Source: Promerops cafer (taxonomy: Eukaryota; Chordata; Aves; Passeriformes; Nectariniidae). Taken from it: DNA of 64,000 nt. Positions 1 through 11,692 of the stretch are shown here, piece by piece. Location: the NCBI GenBank assembly GCA_013398275.1, contig VZSE01013530.1:868001-932000 (forward strand), given 5' to 3'. A model generated the notes under the pieces. The model saw nothing but the letters and a program-made list of their open reading frames with translations, had not been told where the DNA came from and made no database searches. Position numbers and translations under genes: made by a program. The stretch's first letter is position 1. Each line of letters begins with the position of its first letter.

Positions 1-3000
1 ATCACTGCTAATCCATAATGCCCGGAAGTACAACATTCCTGGGATGGGTGGTGAGCAGTATAGCATAGAAAAACACTATGGATAGCAGGTACTTTTAAGC
101 TCTTTGTTTGTGAAAGCACCTGCTGTGATTCTGTTCAGAACTTTTGGGGGAACAGGTAATTGAAAGGCTTAAATCTGTTTTCACATCTTGTGGAGTAAAT
201 ATCCAGATGATGACAGTCCAAGGATTTTCTGAATCCCTTCCAGTTGAAGGGAAGGCACAGGTGTGCTCAAACAGTACAGCATTTCTGTTTTAATCATCCA
301 GAGGCATTCTCCAGGAAATTGCAGGAACTTTCTGCTCTCTGTCATCATCACAAACTTGGGGGTTGTCTGACAGTGGTCTTGGCATGACAGGCTGGCACAG
401 GGGTGATGGCAGCTGTGGGTAAGAACAGGACTGATGAAGGGTGAAGGTGAAGGATGTGGGCAAACCCCTGCTGCTTTGTTTGCTGCCCTATTGCTTGCTT
501 GGCCGTGCACAACACTGGTGTTGAGTTGATGACTAAAAGCCATCTCCCTTTCATGGTGGCTTTTTGAGGGTGATCTGAGTAGTATCAGAAAAAAATGCAT
601 TAGGCGACTCATCTTGAGCTTTTCATGTTCAAAGCATTGGACCAAAAAACAAACCCCAAATCAGGCCTTGCAATTATCCTGCAAGACTGTTGTTATGCTG
701 GTTCAGAGGTGGAGAAATGGAAGTAAAGAGGTTAAATGTCTTGCTCAAAGCAGCAAGGAAATGTGTGGTGGAGACTTTCAGGAGCCCCACATATTTCTTA
801 ATGAATCATTTATAGCTGTGGTTATATTATTAGGCAGATGACTAGAACTGTGGACTGCTGTAGGAACTCTGCCTTGCCATCTAAATGAATTTTCTTCTTA
901 AAGTCTGAAACAGCCATTCTTTGTTATTTTTTTTTATTTCATGACAATATTCTGGCTAAATCAAAGGCTGTGTAGGACATGCAATATATAAAAATATAAA
1001 ATTCTTTTACAGTTCAAACATACATTCTTTCCTAATAATTCTGATCAAAAATAATTGATGGGTTTCTTGGCACTAAAAGAAAAGAGAAATATCAGTGTAG
1101 TCCAAGATTAAAATGAGAAAAAGAATATTCAGCCATGCAGGGCTGGGAGTTGGGCTTTGATGGTCCTTGGGGGCCCTTCCAGCTCAGGAGATTCTATGAT
1201 TCTGTGTTTGAAGGTTAAATTCCTTCCTTTCTAGAACCCTACAGAAGTAGGGGGGATGCTGCCATGGGGATGTAGTGGTGTCCTGTCCATCCAAGAAACA
1301 GAGTGGGGAATGAGAGCACCCAATGTTGTCCTGCTATTTGGCAGCTTCCAGTGCCACGTGAATCACCCTGCACAAAAAAGGGCCAATACCAGGCACAATG
1401 ATCTGCAGGAAATGTCAGTGTTTAAGCATTTTATGTCTTGGGATCCAGCATTCAAATATCTCTTTCTGTTTAGTCTTACAGCCTGTCCCAGGGTGTCACC
1501 TTCATCTTCTCAGAGAGGAGAATTCACTCTGACCAACTGTTTTCATTTCCAAAAGGCCACCATACCCTGGAAGCTAAAGTTCACCTATAAGAGTTGTTCC
1601 TCTGTCCAATCAGTTCAACTACTGATTGCAGAAGTTGCTTGTCTGTTAATTTTCTTAGAAGATCTAAATTCCTCCAAACTCCCATCAGTACTCCCTGCTG
1701 CACACAGTATACAGCAGCATTTCCCCCGTATCCTGAATTATGGCCCACATTCCAATGTAAGATCTGGCATTAGCTGCTTAGTTAATATTAGGCTTAATGT
1801 ATCCAAAAATACATAGGAACATGTGCACAACCATGGCACTTTTTTCACTTGCAAAAACCAAAATCACATATTTTTCACACGACAGTTAAGCTCTCAGTGT
1901 ATTTCTCCTGGGTGTACGTATGGCTTGTGTGTTGTACCCTGTGCTGTTAAACTTGAAAATGCTTGTTCCTCCCTGATGTTTAGTTAAGCATTTATCATAA
2001 AAAGATTTCCAAATTTCTGGATATAATATTTAATATTCAGAAGTGCATGTGTAATGCAATTAGAATAACATTAAAAGGAGAGTAACATCAAGTCTAAATT
2101 TTTCACGTATTCCACTTTACCGTAAAAGATCAGTTGCTGTCTCTTTGGGTTCAGCACTTATTTCCTTGGTTGTCTTGACTTCATTGAGCTGCTAAGCCTG
2201 TCTCACCTTTTCTGTGTCTGATGTAGAATCTAAATTAGTTAAGAAGAAACAGGACATGATTTCAAATTCAGTTTCCTCTATACAGGCAGGATGGCATCAG
2301 CTAAAATTGTTTTGATATAATTTTGCTTCTTTAATCCTTCCTCTCCAATCTGGTTTTTTATACATTATATACAAGAATTCTGGGACTGGAAATCTTGCCT
2401 AATGTAAGTTAAGACATGACAAATGAACCTGACATTTTTCCAAGGAGGGAACCAGTGAACATACTGTATTTATAGCAGTAGGAATGTAGTTTGCTGCTTG
2501 TAGAAGAAAAATATGTGCTGTATGAGAACTTTAGTGCTGGAATATAAGTGTGTTTAGATGTACTTGTTTCAAGTGCGGATACTGGGTTCAAAGGAGCCAA
2601 ACTGGTTCTCCTGGAAGCTTGAGGTAAGGCTTCACTGAACAGGGGATTTAGGCTCCCAGGAGATCAGATAGCAAGATGGAGAGTGTCACAGTGCAAGTTT
2701 GAAACTGCAGTGTCTCCAGGAACATTCTGAGCAGAATGGGAAAGAGTGTGATAAAGGAGCTTCTGAAGGTTGGACCTGGAGCAATTTCATTTGTATTAAT
2801 AGTAAGACTTTGTCTGCAAGCTGAGAGTTCACTAGCTGAAGTTCTCAAACACAGATGTGCAAACATGCAGAAAAAAATTATTCAAGCCAACCATCTCTGC
2901 AAGCAGCTCTTGGCTGCTGTGACCTCCTGCAGTTGGGCAGGACTGCAAGAGGAGACAAGCCCAGGTGATCCAGGTACCCAAGTTGTTTCACCTGCATAAA

Positions 3001-3767
3001 AATGATGAAAAGTCCTTTTATTTTTTTTAAAGTTTTCAGTCTTTACGAGGGTTTCCCCTGATTACAATGAGAATTGCTTGGATGATGTTCCTTTGGGGTG
3101 CTTTGTAGAAATGCAAATTTCTATTTTCATACCAGGGTACCTGGTCCAGTCTACATAAGTTGGGTTTTTTTTTTAACAATGCACTAATTACACTCAAACT
3201 AGTTGTGACTAATTCTGGAAAGATTATTTTGTTGGCTGAACCCTTTGTGTCACAGGGGAAATAATCACAAAGCTTAGCTGCCTGAATGTAAGATGCAGTA
3301 TTTTTCTATCTTGCCTTTGAGCAGAAAGGTTGACTCTCCAGCTTTTGACTGTTGAAGTGCACATGAGAACCAGCTTAGGGCACTGATCTGATCCTTTATT
3401 TAGCAGAAATAGTAAACACTGGAGTGGTCTGGGCTTGATGGATAGCTAAGGTCATAGTAACTTCCATTGTAGCCGTTTCTTAACGGAGAGGGTGATTTCC
3501 TAGACAGATTCTTAGACCTATACTTGGCCCGTGTGGCTCAAGGAGAAGTCCTTTTGGTTCAGAGTTGTACCTCTTGCCCTTTCTTGTCAAGTTGGGAAAA
3601 TGATGTTTTATTTTGCTCTAATAAAGAATTCACCTGGTTTCCTCTCTGCATCCTAATTGCTCTCCAGAGAGCACTGAAGTGTGCTTAAGCATATTGTACC
3701 TGTTTACTCGCAGCGCCTGCTGTATGTGCAGTAATGCAAAGCGTTCAATCTCTGCCCTGTGCTGCAG
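1..3767 (+). other. ADAMTS2: ADAMTS2 intron upstream of exon A (3' part)
   Basis: This is non-coding sequence preceding the first recognisable ADAMTS2 exon, and it ends in a splice acceptor (CTGTGCTGCAG, AG at 3766-3767). Open frames here, including one of 186 codons at 1256-1816, have no recognisable protein family and show the mixed Cys/Ser/Phe-rich composition of chance translation. Apart from a short CR1 tail near 1.1-1.2 kb I see no RNA gene, no full mobile element and no coding exon. The preceding prodomain exon must lie beyond the left edge. Intron status is inferred from the position before an exon that starts in phase 0. Confidence 0.8.
1143..1206 (+). mobile_element. CR1 LINE 3'-end remnant (short)
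   Basis: About 64 bases match the avian CR1 tail as I know it: a segment reading TTGATGGTCCTTGGGGGCCC, then CTTCCAGCTCAGGAG, then the terminal octamer-type repeat ATTCTATGATTCTGTG. CR1 is a non-LTR retrotransposon whose copies are usually 5'-truncated and end in this short repeat rather than poly(A). Only the last part of the 3' UTR is present, so the copy is dead. It lies in sense orientation to ADAMTS2. Confidence 0.85.
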
Positions 3768-3927
3768 GCTGGCATGATTCGCACGGACAAGGACGAGTTC
3801 TTCATCGAGCCCCTGGAGAGGGGGGCCCAGGAGGAGGAAGAGGGAGGAGGCAGAACACACGTGGTGTATCGCAGAGCAGCTGCCAGGAAGCAGCTTCCTA
3901 CTGAGAACGTGGATACTGTGTACAGAG
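3768..3927 (+). CDS. ADAMTS2: ADAMTS2 coding exon A: late prodomain of procollagen N-proteinase
   Basis: ADAMTS2 is a secreted zinc metalloprotease that removes the N-propeptide of fibrillar procollagens (types I, II and III) in the secretory pathway and extracellular matrix. This exon encodes 53 codons plus one base, starting AGMIRTDKDEFFIEPLERG and continuing through HVVYRR to DTVYRG. The FFIEPLE and HVVYRR motifs are typical of the propeptide of the ADAMTS2/3/14 subgroup. The acceptor AG is at 3766-3767 and the donor is GAG|GTAAGG with GT at 3928-3929, so the exon enters in phase 0 and leaves in phase 1. A Glu run (EEEE, 3831-3842) followed by three Gly codons sits between the two motifs, where I recall mammalian proteins being variable. 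The tail after HVVYRR is poorly conserved in the family. By analogy this is about the third coding exon, which is inference. Assignment to ADAMTS2 rather than a paralogue rests mainly on exon B. Confidence 0.93.
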
Positions 3928-6900
3928 GTAAGGCGGGCTGCGGGGTGAGGTGCAGCTGAAGGCGCGTAGCCAATGTCATCTGCTACCTCTGGCTTTTCTG
4001 TCCTTCAAAGTGGAAATGTCTTCTCCCTCCAAGGAGGGAAAAGCAGGGCATGAGTTGAACACTTTGTATGGGCTAAGCAAACATTGCAGCTGCCAAAACC
4101 ATCTCTGGGAGGGTGGCACTGTCTTGGCCTTGAAGAGTTCCCCTGGCTCCAGAGATGGCCAACATGAAGGGGTGTGTCCCCCGAGCCCTGGGTCAGAGCA
4201 GGGGAACGGGATGGTGGGGGACACAGCAGTGCAGAGGTGGCTGTGGCTGCTGGGACAGGTGGCAGTGCTGGCTTTGCAAAGGCTGTATTGGAAGGCTGCA
4301 ACCAGGACACAGAGGCTGACATGGTACGTGGGCTTCACTGGGCTGCATTAGTCCCAAAAGGAAAATAATGGTATCTCCATGAACACAAACTTTCTGGATT
4401 TATTTATGTGTTGCCAAGTGTGGAATATAATGTGCTAAGTATGTGATAAGACAGTGATGGAATAGCAAGAATTAAACATAAACACCCATTCTGTGTAGTG
4501 TTTTCTGCTTCTCTGATAACTGCTTGGTTATTGCACCTTTTTTTCTGAATAAATAAGGATGCAAATCTGCTAAGAGGATGTTTTGACAGCTGATGTTAAC
4601 ACTGAAATTAACTGGGTCATTTCAGTGGAAACAACAAAATAGCTACTTTTTTGTTCCAAATGTGTGTACCAAACTGCAGAGTTATTTGTCACTCATACCC
4701 TAGTATTATCTTATTTCAGTATAATGGGGTTTCAAGTACAGCAAGGAAGGAACAGAGAGCCACAGGGATGAGGCACTAAAATTAGGGCCACGTGGACAAT
4801 ATAAATTTCTCACTGTTCGGGTTGGAACAAGGATTAAAAAGAAAGCAAGCAATAGCATTCAACCAACTTTTTTCTCCACTCTGGAAATGATCAGTGAATT
4901 TTGTGACTGACACGGTGCTTTTCTGAGTTGTTTTTGTTGGCTTTGTACTCACTGTGGAGCAGATCTGGGTAATGCAGGAGTCTGAGTGCCACAATCCCAG
5001 AATTGGATGGTAGGTATGGTCAAGTTGCTCTATTGGTGAATGTTTATAAAATTATTGCATGATGGAAAATACCAGCCGCTCACTGTGTTTCCTCTTAAAC
5101 AAAAGAGACTTGTTGTTGTTCACACCTTATGGCAGTATTTTTGGTTTTGGATGGTAAATATTCCTCAGGAGTAGGAGTCTGGTACACAGCAAAGCACAAA
5201 CTGTAGATCAGCTCCTGCTACTGGCACCTGGTACCTGCTTGAGGAGGCTCTGACAGCAGTGGCTGAGAAGCAGCCTGTACCTGGCAGCAAAGCCACACGC
5301 CGTGTCTGATGCCACCAGACTTGGTGTCTGTCACCTCCCCTGTGTCAGGGCTGGTGTTTGTAAACTGTGGTAAAAAGGCACAAAGTGATCACAGCCACCA
5401 GCCAGCACTGTGGGACTGAAAAGCAAAAGGGAGGCTGAACGCATGCAGGCTGGGCTGAGAAGTAGCAGTGACCTTGTCTGGTACAGCAGGTGTTGGGGAC
5501 AGGTAGGAATAGTGATATTTCAAATTTTTGAACCAAGAAAAAATGCTAGAGGGTAGTAATCTTCCCTTCTACCCCATTACCTTTTGATTTGTACACTTGA
5601 TTAAATATTAGTTTTTATTTTGGAAAAAAACCCCACTGTTACCAAAAATCAGTAAAAATAAAAACTGTACTGTAAAGGGCATTTTTTCCATGAAATTTTC
5701 TTTGCCTTTAATAAAAAAAGTGAACAACCACTCAAAAATGGTTTGTTCTCTACTTTTTTTTTTTATTAAACCTGGCTTCCCACCTCTGATTGCTCTAGGC
5801 AAAAGGCATGGATGGGAAGGGCTTTCAGAAACTGTAATTTTATTTTCCACTTGGTCTTTTTCCAGAATGCATTGAGTTTTGGTTAACAAACACCAAAATG
5901 TTTAGTGACTGGGCATTGATAAGCACACTCTGTGTGTTTCCATAGTGTTCTAAACTGATTGATGGGCTGAGTTAGGAAATACTTAGTAGGGCACTTTCAG
6001 CATGCTGTATCTATTAAAAAAAAAAGGTTAACCAAGAGCACTCCTCTTCTTTCCAACATCCCTGGAGACAACTGCATTGTTGCCAAATCCCATAAATTTA
6101 CATGTGATGAATTGTAACACTTGGACTATTTTTAAAGGTCCAGCCTCCAGGAATCTTATGAATATGTGATGATTTTTTTCCCTAGGTAAGCTTCTGGTTC
6201 TTTTAAATGTTGATAAAAATTTATAGTTTCTGGCTGTGTAAATATTTTAAGGTAATGCGTGACAAAGTTTATGTATTCCATAATTTTTAAAACATCATCT
6301 TTTAAAATCCCATGATATGTTAATTTAATCCCGTGATTTGGGAGGGGATTGTGAGTCATGATTTTTGAATGTTTTGGTTTGGATAGATAGATACAAATTC
6401 CGTATAAATATTCCTATCTTTGGCACTCTTTTCACAAGAAATAGGACAAGCTGTTCTCTCCTCAGTGAAACAGGAGGTGAAGGAATTGAAAACTCCATGA
6501 ACCTGGAGTTGAGAGGGTCAGTCACCATTTCAAGGTCTTGGTTCTGCAGCGGGCAGTGGCCACGCTGGACCTCACAAGGCACAAGGGTTTGGGATTTACT
6601 GCTGAATGCAGTTATTTTGGAGGGGGGTTTGTTGAAGAACTCAATGCCCCAAGTCAACATGCATCCCCCACAGCTGCCCAGGCAGAGAGCTCCAACACGG
6701 GGCCGCAAGGCAGTGGGACAAAGGTCCGTGGGGCTGGGGGCAGCTGAACTCCCCAAAAGACAGCCAGGACTAATGGAAGATCCACTGATGGCTTGGGAGT
6801 GTGGATTCAAAAAGAAACCTAAAAAAATGGCATTTTCCACACCATGGAAATAAATTCTAAATTATGTCAACAGATGTGGTGAGATGGACCTGACAGCAGG

Positions 6901-8034
6901 GTTTTTCTATCGTTTTCTATGCACTGTTATCTATCTTCTGTATTATAATAAGAAAAATCTCTATTTTATTCCATCTGTCTAAAAACTGTAAACAAACAAA
7001 CCCCACAACCTTCTAAGTCCTGCAGAGATCAAGGTGTGCACCTTGTGTTAGGAAAGCTCTGCTGATGTGCTGGGTTTTGAAAAGTGGAATGTGCTGGGAG
7101 AGATCTGCCCTGCCCCGATTCCAGACTGTGCCAGATTTGCTTCTGCATTTGCGTAAAACGTTATCAGAAGATTGGGAAATGTAACTACTTGTTTTGGCAA
7201 CCTGAATCATTTGTTTTGACTGGTGTGGGATTATCTGGGCTTTGGGAGAATCACAGAGTATGGAGTGTAAGGTTTCTGCCTGGTCTTCCCCTCTCAAACA
7301 ATGCTATTTGTTAATGTACTGGAAAAAAAATGTAAGCATCATATTTTAGGCACGTAATAATCTTCAGCAGAGTAGTACTGTGAAAGTCTGTGTGAGCTCA
7401 CTACAGATTAGGCTAATTGTTTCAGAAAGAGAAATATTTTCATGTAGTGGCTGAAATATTGCAGGTGTGGTGAGAATAAATCCTATTTTCGCTGGCAACT
7501 GCTTTTAGTGCTTGCATACATATAATAATTTATCTTCCTCTAGATAAAAATAAGCAGCATGTTGAACATATTTTAATATTTCCAGTTGAATTCTTTCTTA
7601 CAAACATGAGAAATGTTCCTTGATAGCAATAAAACTACCTACATAATAGAACTGGAATTAAATAGATAAGCTAGAGTGGGTTGTTTTTTCTTGACACTGC
7701 TGGGTTTTTGCTTAAGTATTCTTTGGATGTTAACTGAAGAGGTGGTAAGTATTTAATTAATGGTTATGATGAGGCCTGGAAAGCTAGCTTGATTTTTGCC
7801 TCTAAAGACAATCTGATTATCAGGCTTGTAAGATTTAATATCACATTTCTCCAGCTAAATTACTGTGTCTGTTATGCTGATCAGCTGAGAGGAAATGATT
7901 ATACTAAAACTTCCTTAAGGTTTGCCTTTTCTCTAAAAATCGTTGTTTAAGTACTGTGCTCTGAGTTTTATTGTATTACTTGATTGATGAGAAACAGAAA
8001 CTCAGCTTCAGTGACAGTTTTATTTACTGTGCAG

Positions 8035-8085
8035 ATGAAAGATGACCTTAGCCAAGAACAGTTTATTACTGACGAAGACAGTAAG
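8035..8085 (+). other. Exon-like segment (51 nt), possible cryptic or poison exon
   Basis: The segment is preceded by a T-rich stretch ending TTTACTGTGCAG (AG at 8033-8034) and followed by AAG|GTAACT (GT at 8086-8087). Read from its first base it is fully open for 17 codons (MKDDLSQEQFITDEDSK), a hydrophilic acidic peptide. ADAMTS2 exon A leaves in phase 1, and in that phase the segment hits TGA at its fourth codon, so inclusion would truncate ADAMTS2. It could be a poison exon, an exon of an unannotated transcript, or chance. No known peptide is recognised. Confidence 0.2.
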
Positions 8086-11000
8086 GTAACTCCCCAAATG
8101 TGCTTAAAGCAGAAAGTTGTTGTTTCTGTAAGTGCCAATTAAATCCCTTGGAATGGCCAAGTGTGGTCTGACACAAGTCCCATCACGAACAGCTCTGGGC
8201 TGACAGGGTGGACAAACCCACAGCCTCTGCTGGAGACTTTTGATCCCTTCCCGTGGCAATACTTGGGATTGCTGGAGGTCAGACCTGCAGAGGAGTCGAG
8301 CCTTGGTTCTGGATGATGTGATCATTTAATGTGATGTACTTCCTGGGGCAAACCCCATAATTTTTTATTACTTTTTTTGGTAAATTTTTAAACTGTTTCC
8401 TTTTGGGTTTTTTTTTACGTTGAGGGGTTCTGACATCCCCCTGGCCATTAGCACATGCCAGTGCTAAAAAGACAAACAATTTGCTGCTTCCACTCAATAG
8501 TGGTAGCCAGCTTTTTTCAGCAGACCCAAACCTCGTCAGAGCAGATCTGGTCCTCAGTCCTCTCACTGGCATCTCCTGGCCCTCCACAATGCAAAAGGAC
8601 AACACTCTTTGACATTTAGGAACCCTGAAAAGTTAGGGGCCAATTCAGCAGGAGAGAAATCCATGTAAATTTAAGCTGAAACAACCCCACTCTAGAAGTT
8701 TTTTGAAAAGATGAAAGTTAAAAATATGATAAAGTTGTAACAACACAGTTGCCAAAGCTTTGCAGGTTTTGGAGATGATATTTCAGAGGAAGACTCCTCC
8801 ATCATAGTCCATCAAACTGTCAATGCCATTGATTTACTAATGTATTTAAATTACTCTTTAGAAACCAACGTGCATCTGGTGTATATTTTTCTGGATTGCC
8901 TGAAACAGCTCAGACTGGCTGCTGGCTGGCCCGTTGCCATTGTAATTTAGACAAACTTTCCTGGTTACCTTTGCAGGGGAACAGTTTCTCCAGGAAACTG
9001 AAGTTTCTCCAAATCAAATCAATATTTCCTCTCAGCCTGCACTCTTGCTGATTAATTACTGCTCCCTTATTTTGCAGTCAGTAAGACTCTGATGACAATA
9101 TTTTTTGTCTCCTTCCTACATCATCTGTGCATGATAAATACATCTGTCTTTCTCTCCTGTCTTGGGTTTTCTCTGAATTCCACATTGCAGATTCATGGGG
9201 ATTTCTGGGAAGAGGAAGATTGAGAATTCAGTGGCAAATTAGCTTTTGATTCAGAAGCAAGGTAATACACTCATGGAAAAACTAAGTCTCCAGAGAAAGT
9301 GGTCTTAGGCCATGGGATGTCACCCTGCCCAGCCATCTGCATTACAGCTGATTAGGCAGTTCTTTGCTAGCACAGGCAAATGAGATCCTTGCAGTAATTT
9401 TGGGGGAAAATCTAAAGGTTTCTACTTTTACAGTAGTGCAGTAAATCACGTGGGATGATCACGTGAGGGCCAGTGAACAATGCTCTTAAATGGACTTGAT
9501 GGAAATGCAAGCAATAGCCTCTTTTTCTCCAGAGCTGATGGAGTTTTCTGCCCTGGACTTCTTCACTGGGTGGCCTTAGCTGGGCCATGGAATGGTCTCA
9601 GGTAAAAATTCAGCCCTCCCAGTGCTTCTGGGGTAGTCAGTTTCATTTTGCCTGGAAATAAAATTATTACAAAATGAATTGAATTTTGTTTTTTCTTAAT
9701 ATCAGTAATTTTGCTCAGTTTTTTCTATGGGGATGTGCTCATGTAACTAATATGCGTGGTGAGGCATATGCATATCAGGACCACAGCAAGGCTGTGTGGG
9801 CTACCTTTGCAGTGTGCTTTTTTGAATTTTGGAGTGCTTTGGGAAGTAGATTGCATCTTCAAAGGATTTTTCTTCTAATTAGACATCTCCTTTTTCCAGG
9901 TGCTCTAAATCGCTTCCAGAATCATTGAATGTTCATTAAGTAGTTTTTCATTATTATTTCTTCATGATATCAAATGTGTAGTTGTTGCAGCATAATTTTG
10001 TTTCACCAGGAACACAAATCCTCTTGTAAAAATTGGTGGGGTGGCCAGGAGCTGGAGCAGAGCTGCCACCTGGGCCAGCTCCCCTAGAGGTTCCTGGCAC
10101 TGAGCTGTCACCTCCCTCTCCCACACACCCCACCAAGCCATAATAAACTGTTGCTAAACTCTTATTATCTTCCTGGAATACAGGAACATAATACTAGTAT
10201 GTGAGGAAGCTCAGTTTCTGTATTTGTCCCTGCCTTTCTCATTAGGCAGCTTGGGATCTGTGTAGACTTTGAGGAAACACTTCAGTGCAGGCTCAGCTTT
10301 GAGCAGGTACTTAAATCAAATTGATTTCAGTGGGATTCAGGTACATACCTTAGGCTAAATAGTTTTTTTAATTCTGAATGGGTTTCTGTTGAGGTTATGA
10401 GGCAAGTTACTGGAGCAAGTTATTTTCATTCAGATATGCATTGATTAAGGGTGAAGGACTTAATTATTTGAACTTGTTTAAATATCACGGATTTGCCTGT
10501 ATCAACAGCTAATATAAAAATAAAATAAAATTAATTCCCAACTGATGAGTTCATTTTAGCTTCTCTGCTAAATTCAAGCTCTGTAAGGCTCTCCAAAATG
10601 ATTGCTGTGAACAGCTTACAGCTGGAGTTGAATATTACCAAATGTTGCTAAATATAACAAGATGATAACAAAGCTGCTCTTGGTTTATAAAACAAGTTTC
10701 CAGTTCTCATATGAATATTCCTGTAAAATTTTTGTGATCAGCTCTGATGAAAGTATTGGGAAAGTGCTCATTTTACTTTTCACATCCTTCTATCAATTAA
10801 TTTTGCTTTGGGGGTGTGCAAAACTGGCTGATTAATCACTTGTTTGTGTTTACATTTAGTCAACACTCGCTTGTGAAGACAAAACATTTTCAGCAGATTT
10901 CATTTAAGTTCATTTTTAGTCTTCCTTCCACTATCCATTGATCTCACAATCCTTAATGGATTTAGCCTCTCAGTCTCCTGAGAGGAAAGAGAGAACAAAA

Positions 11001-11674
11001 TATTTGCCTTTTGGACAAGGGTAACATAAACCTTGTTTTCACTGCAAGCTGACCCCGTGTCTTGCTGGTAAAAGCCCTGTGTGGAAGGGCACAGTTCACT
11101 GGAGCAGCAGTTGGGAAGTCAGGCTTTGCCTCCAGAGCCCCAGCCAGGGCTCTCCTGTGTGAGGGTGTGCGGCCGCCCACAGGCGTGTGGGGAGGTTTGC
11201 CTTATGAAAATGTATGTGCACACCCACAAGGTTTTTGCAATTTCACATTTACTGGTATGTTTTTCTGTGAAGTGTCATCCTGTTGTGGTTTGTTTATTTA
11301 CAAGCTGTGTTCGTGTTGTCCAACCTGCTGAGAAAAACAGAGGATGGCGAGGATCCAGCGGGTCCTGCCAGGCTCAAAGAGGGAGAAACTTGTTCACAGA
11401 AAGACCTTAATATTCTGTCCTGACAAACTGAAAGTGTTCTGCAACCTGCATCTCTGTTTAGGAGATGGATTCTGAAAGTGGGAATTCAAAAGTATGGGTA
11501 GCATGTAGCATTTACTGTTTTGTACCACGGGATTCAAACTCTGCGTTTAATAACAATACTCAAAATAGCATCTGGTAGGTACTGCTAAAATAAGCTCTCG
11601 TAGAAAATGCCGATAAACATTTTCAGTTTAAAATGTTTTCTGACAAAAAGTAGCATAAATTTTGTCTGCTGTCC

Positions 11675-11692
11675 ATGATGATGATGATGATG
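11675..11692. repeat. (ATG)6 trinucleotide repeat
   Basis: Six perfect tandem copies of ATG in intron sequence. On the minus strand they read as a His run (CAT codons) inside a chance open frame. This is an ordinary short microsatellite. Confidence 0.9.

Noticed and set aside
1256..1816. 186-codon open frame on the + strand, the longest in the window
   Set aside because: No recognisable domain, no splice or promoter context, and a mixed Cys/Ser/Phe/His composition typical of translated non-coding DNA.
6325..6853. Overlapping 162- and 171-codon frames on opposite strands
   Set aside because: Mutual overlap on both strands points to a locally stop-poor composition rather than genes.
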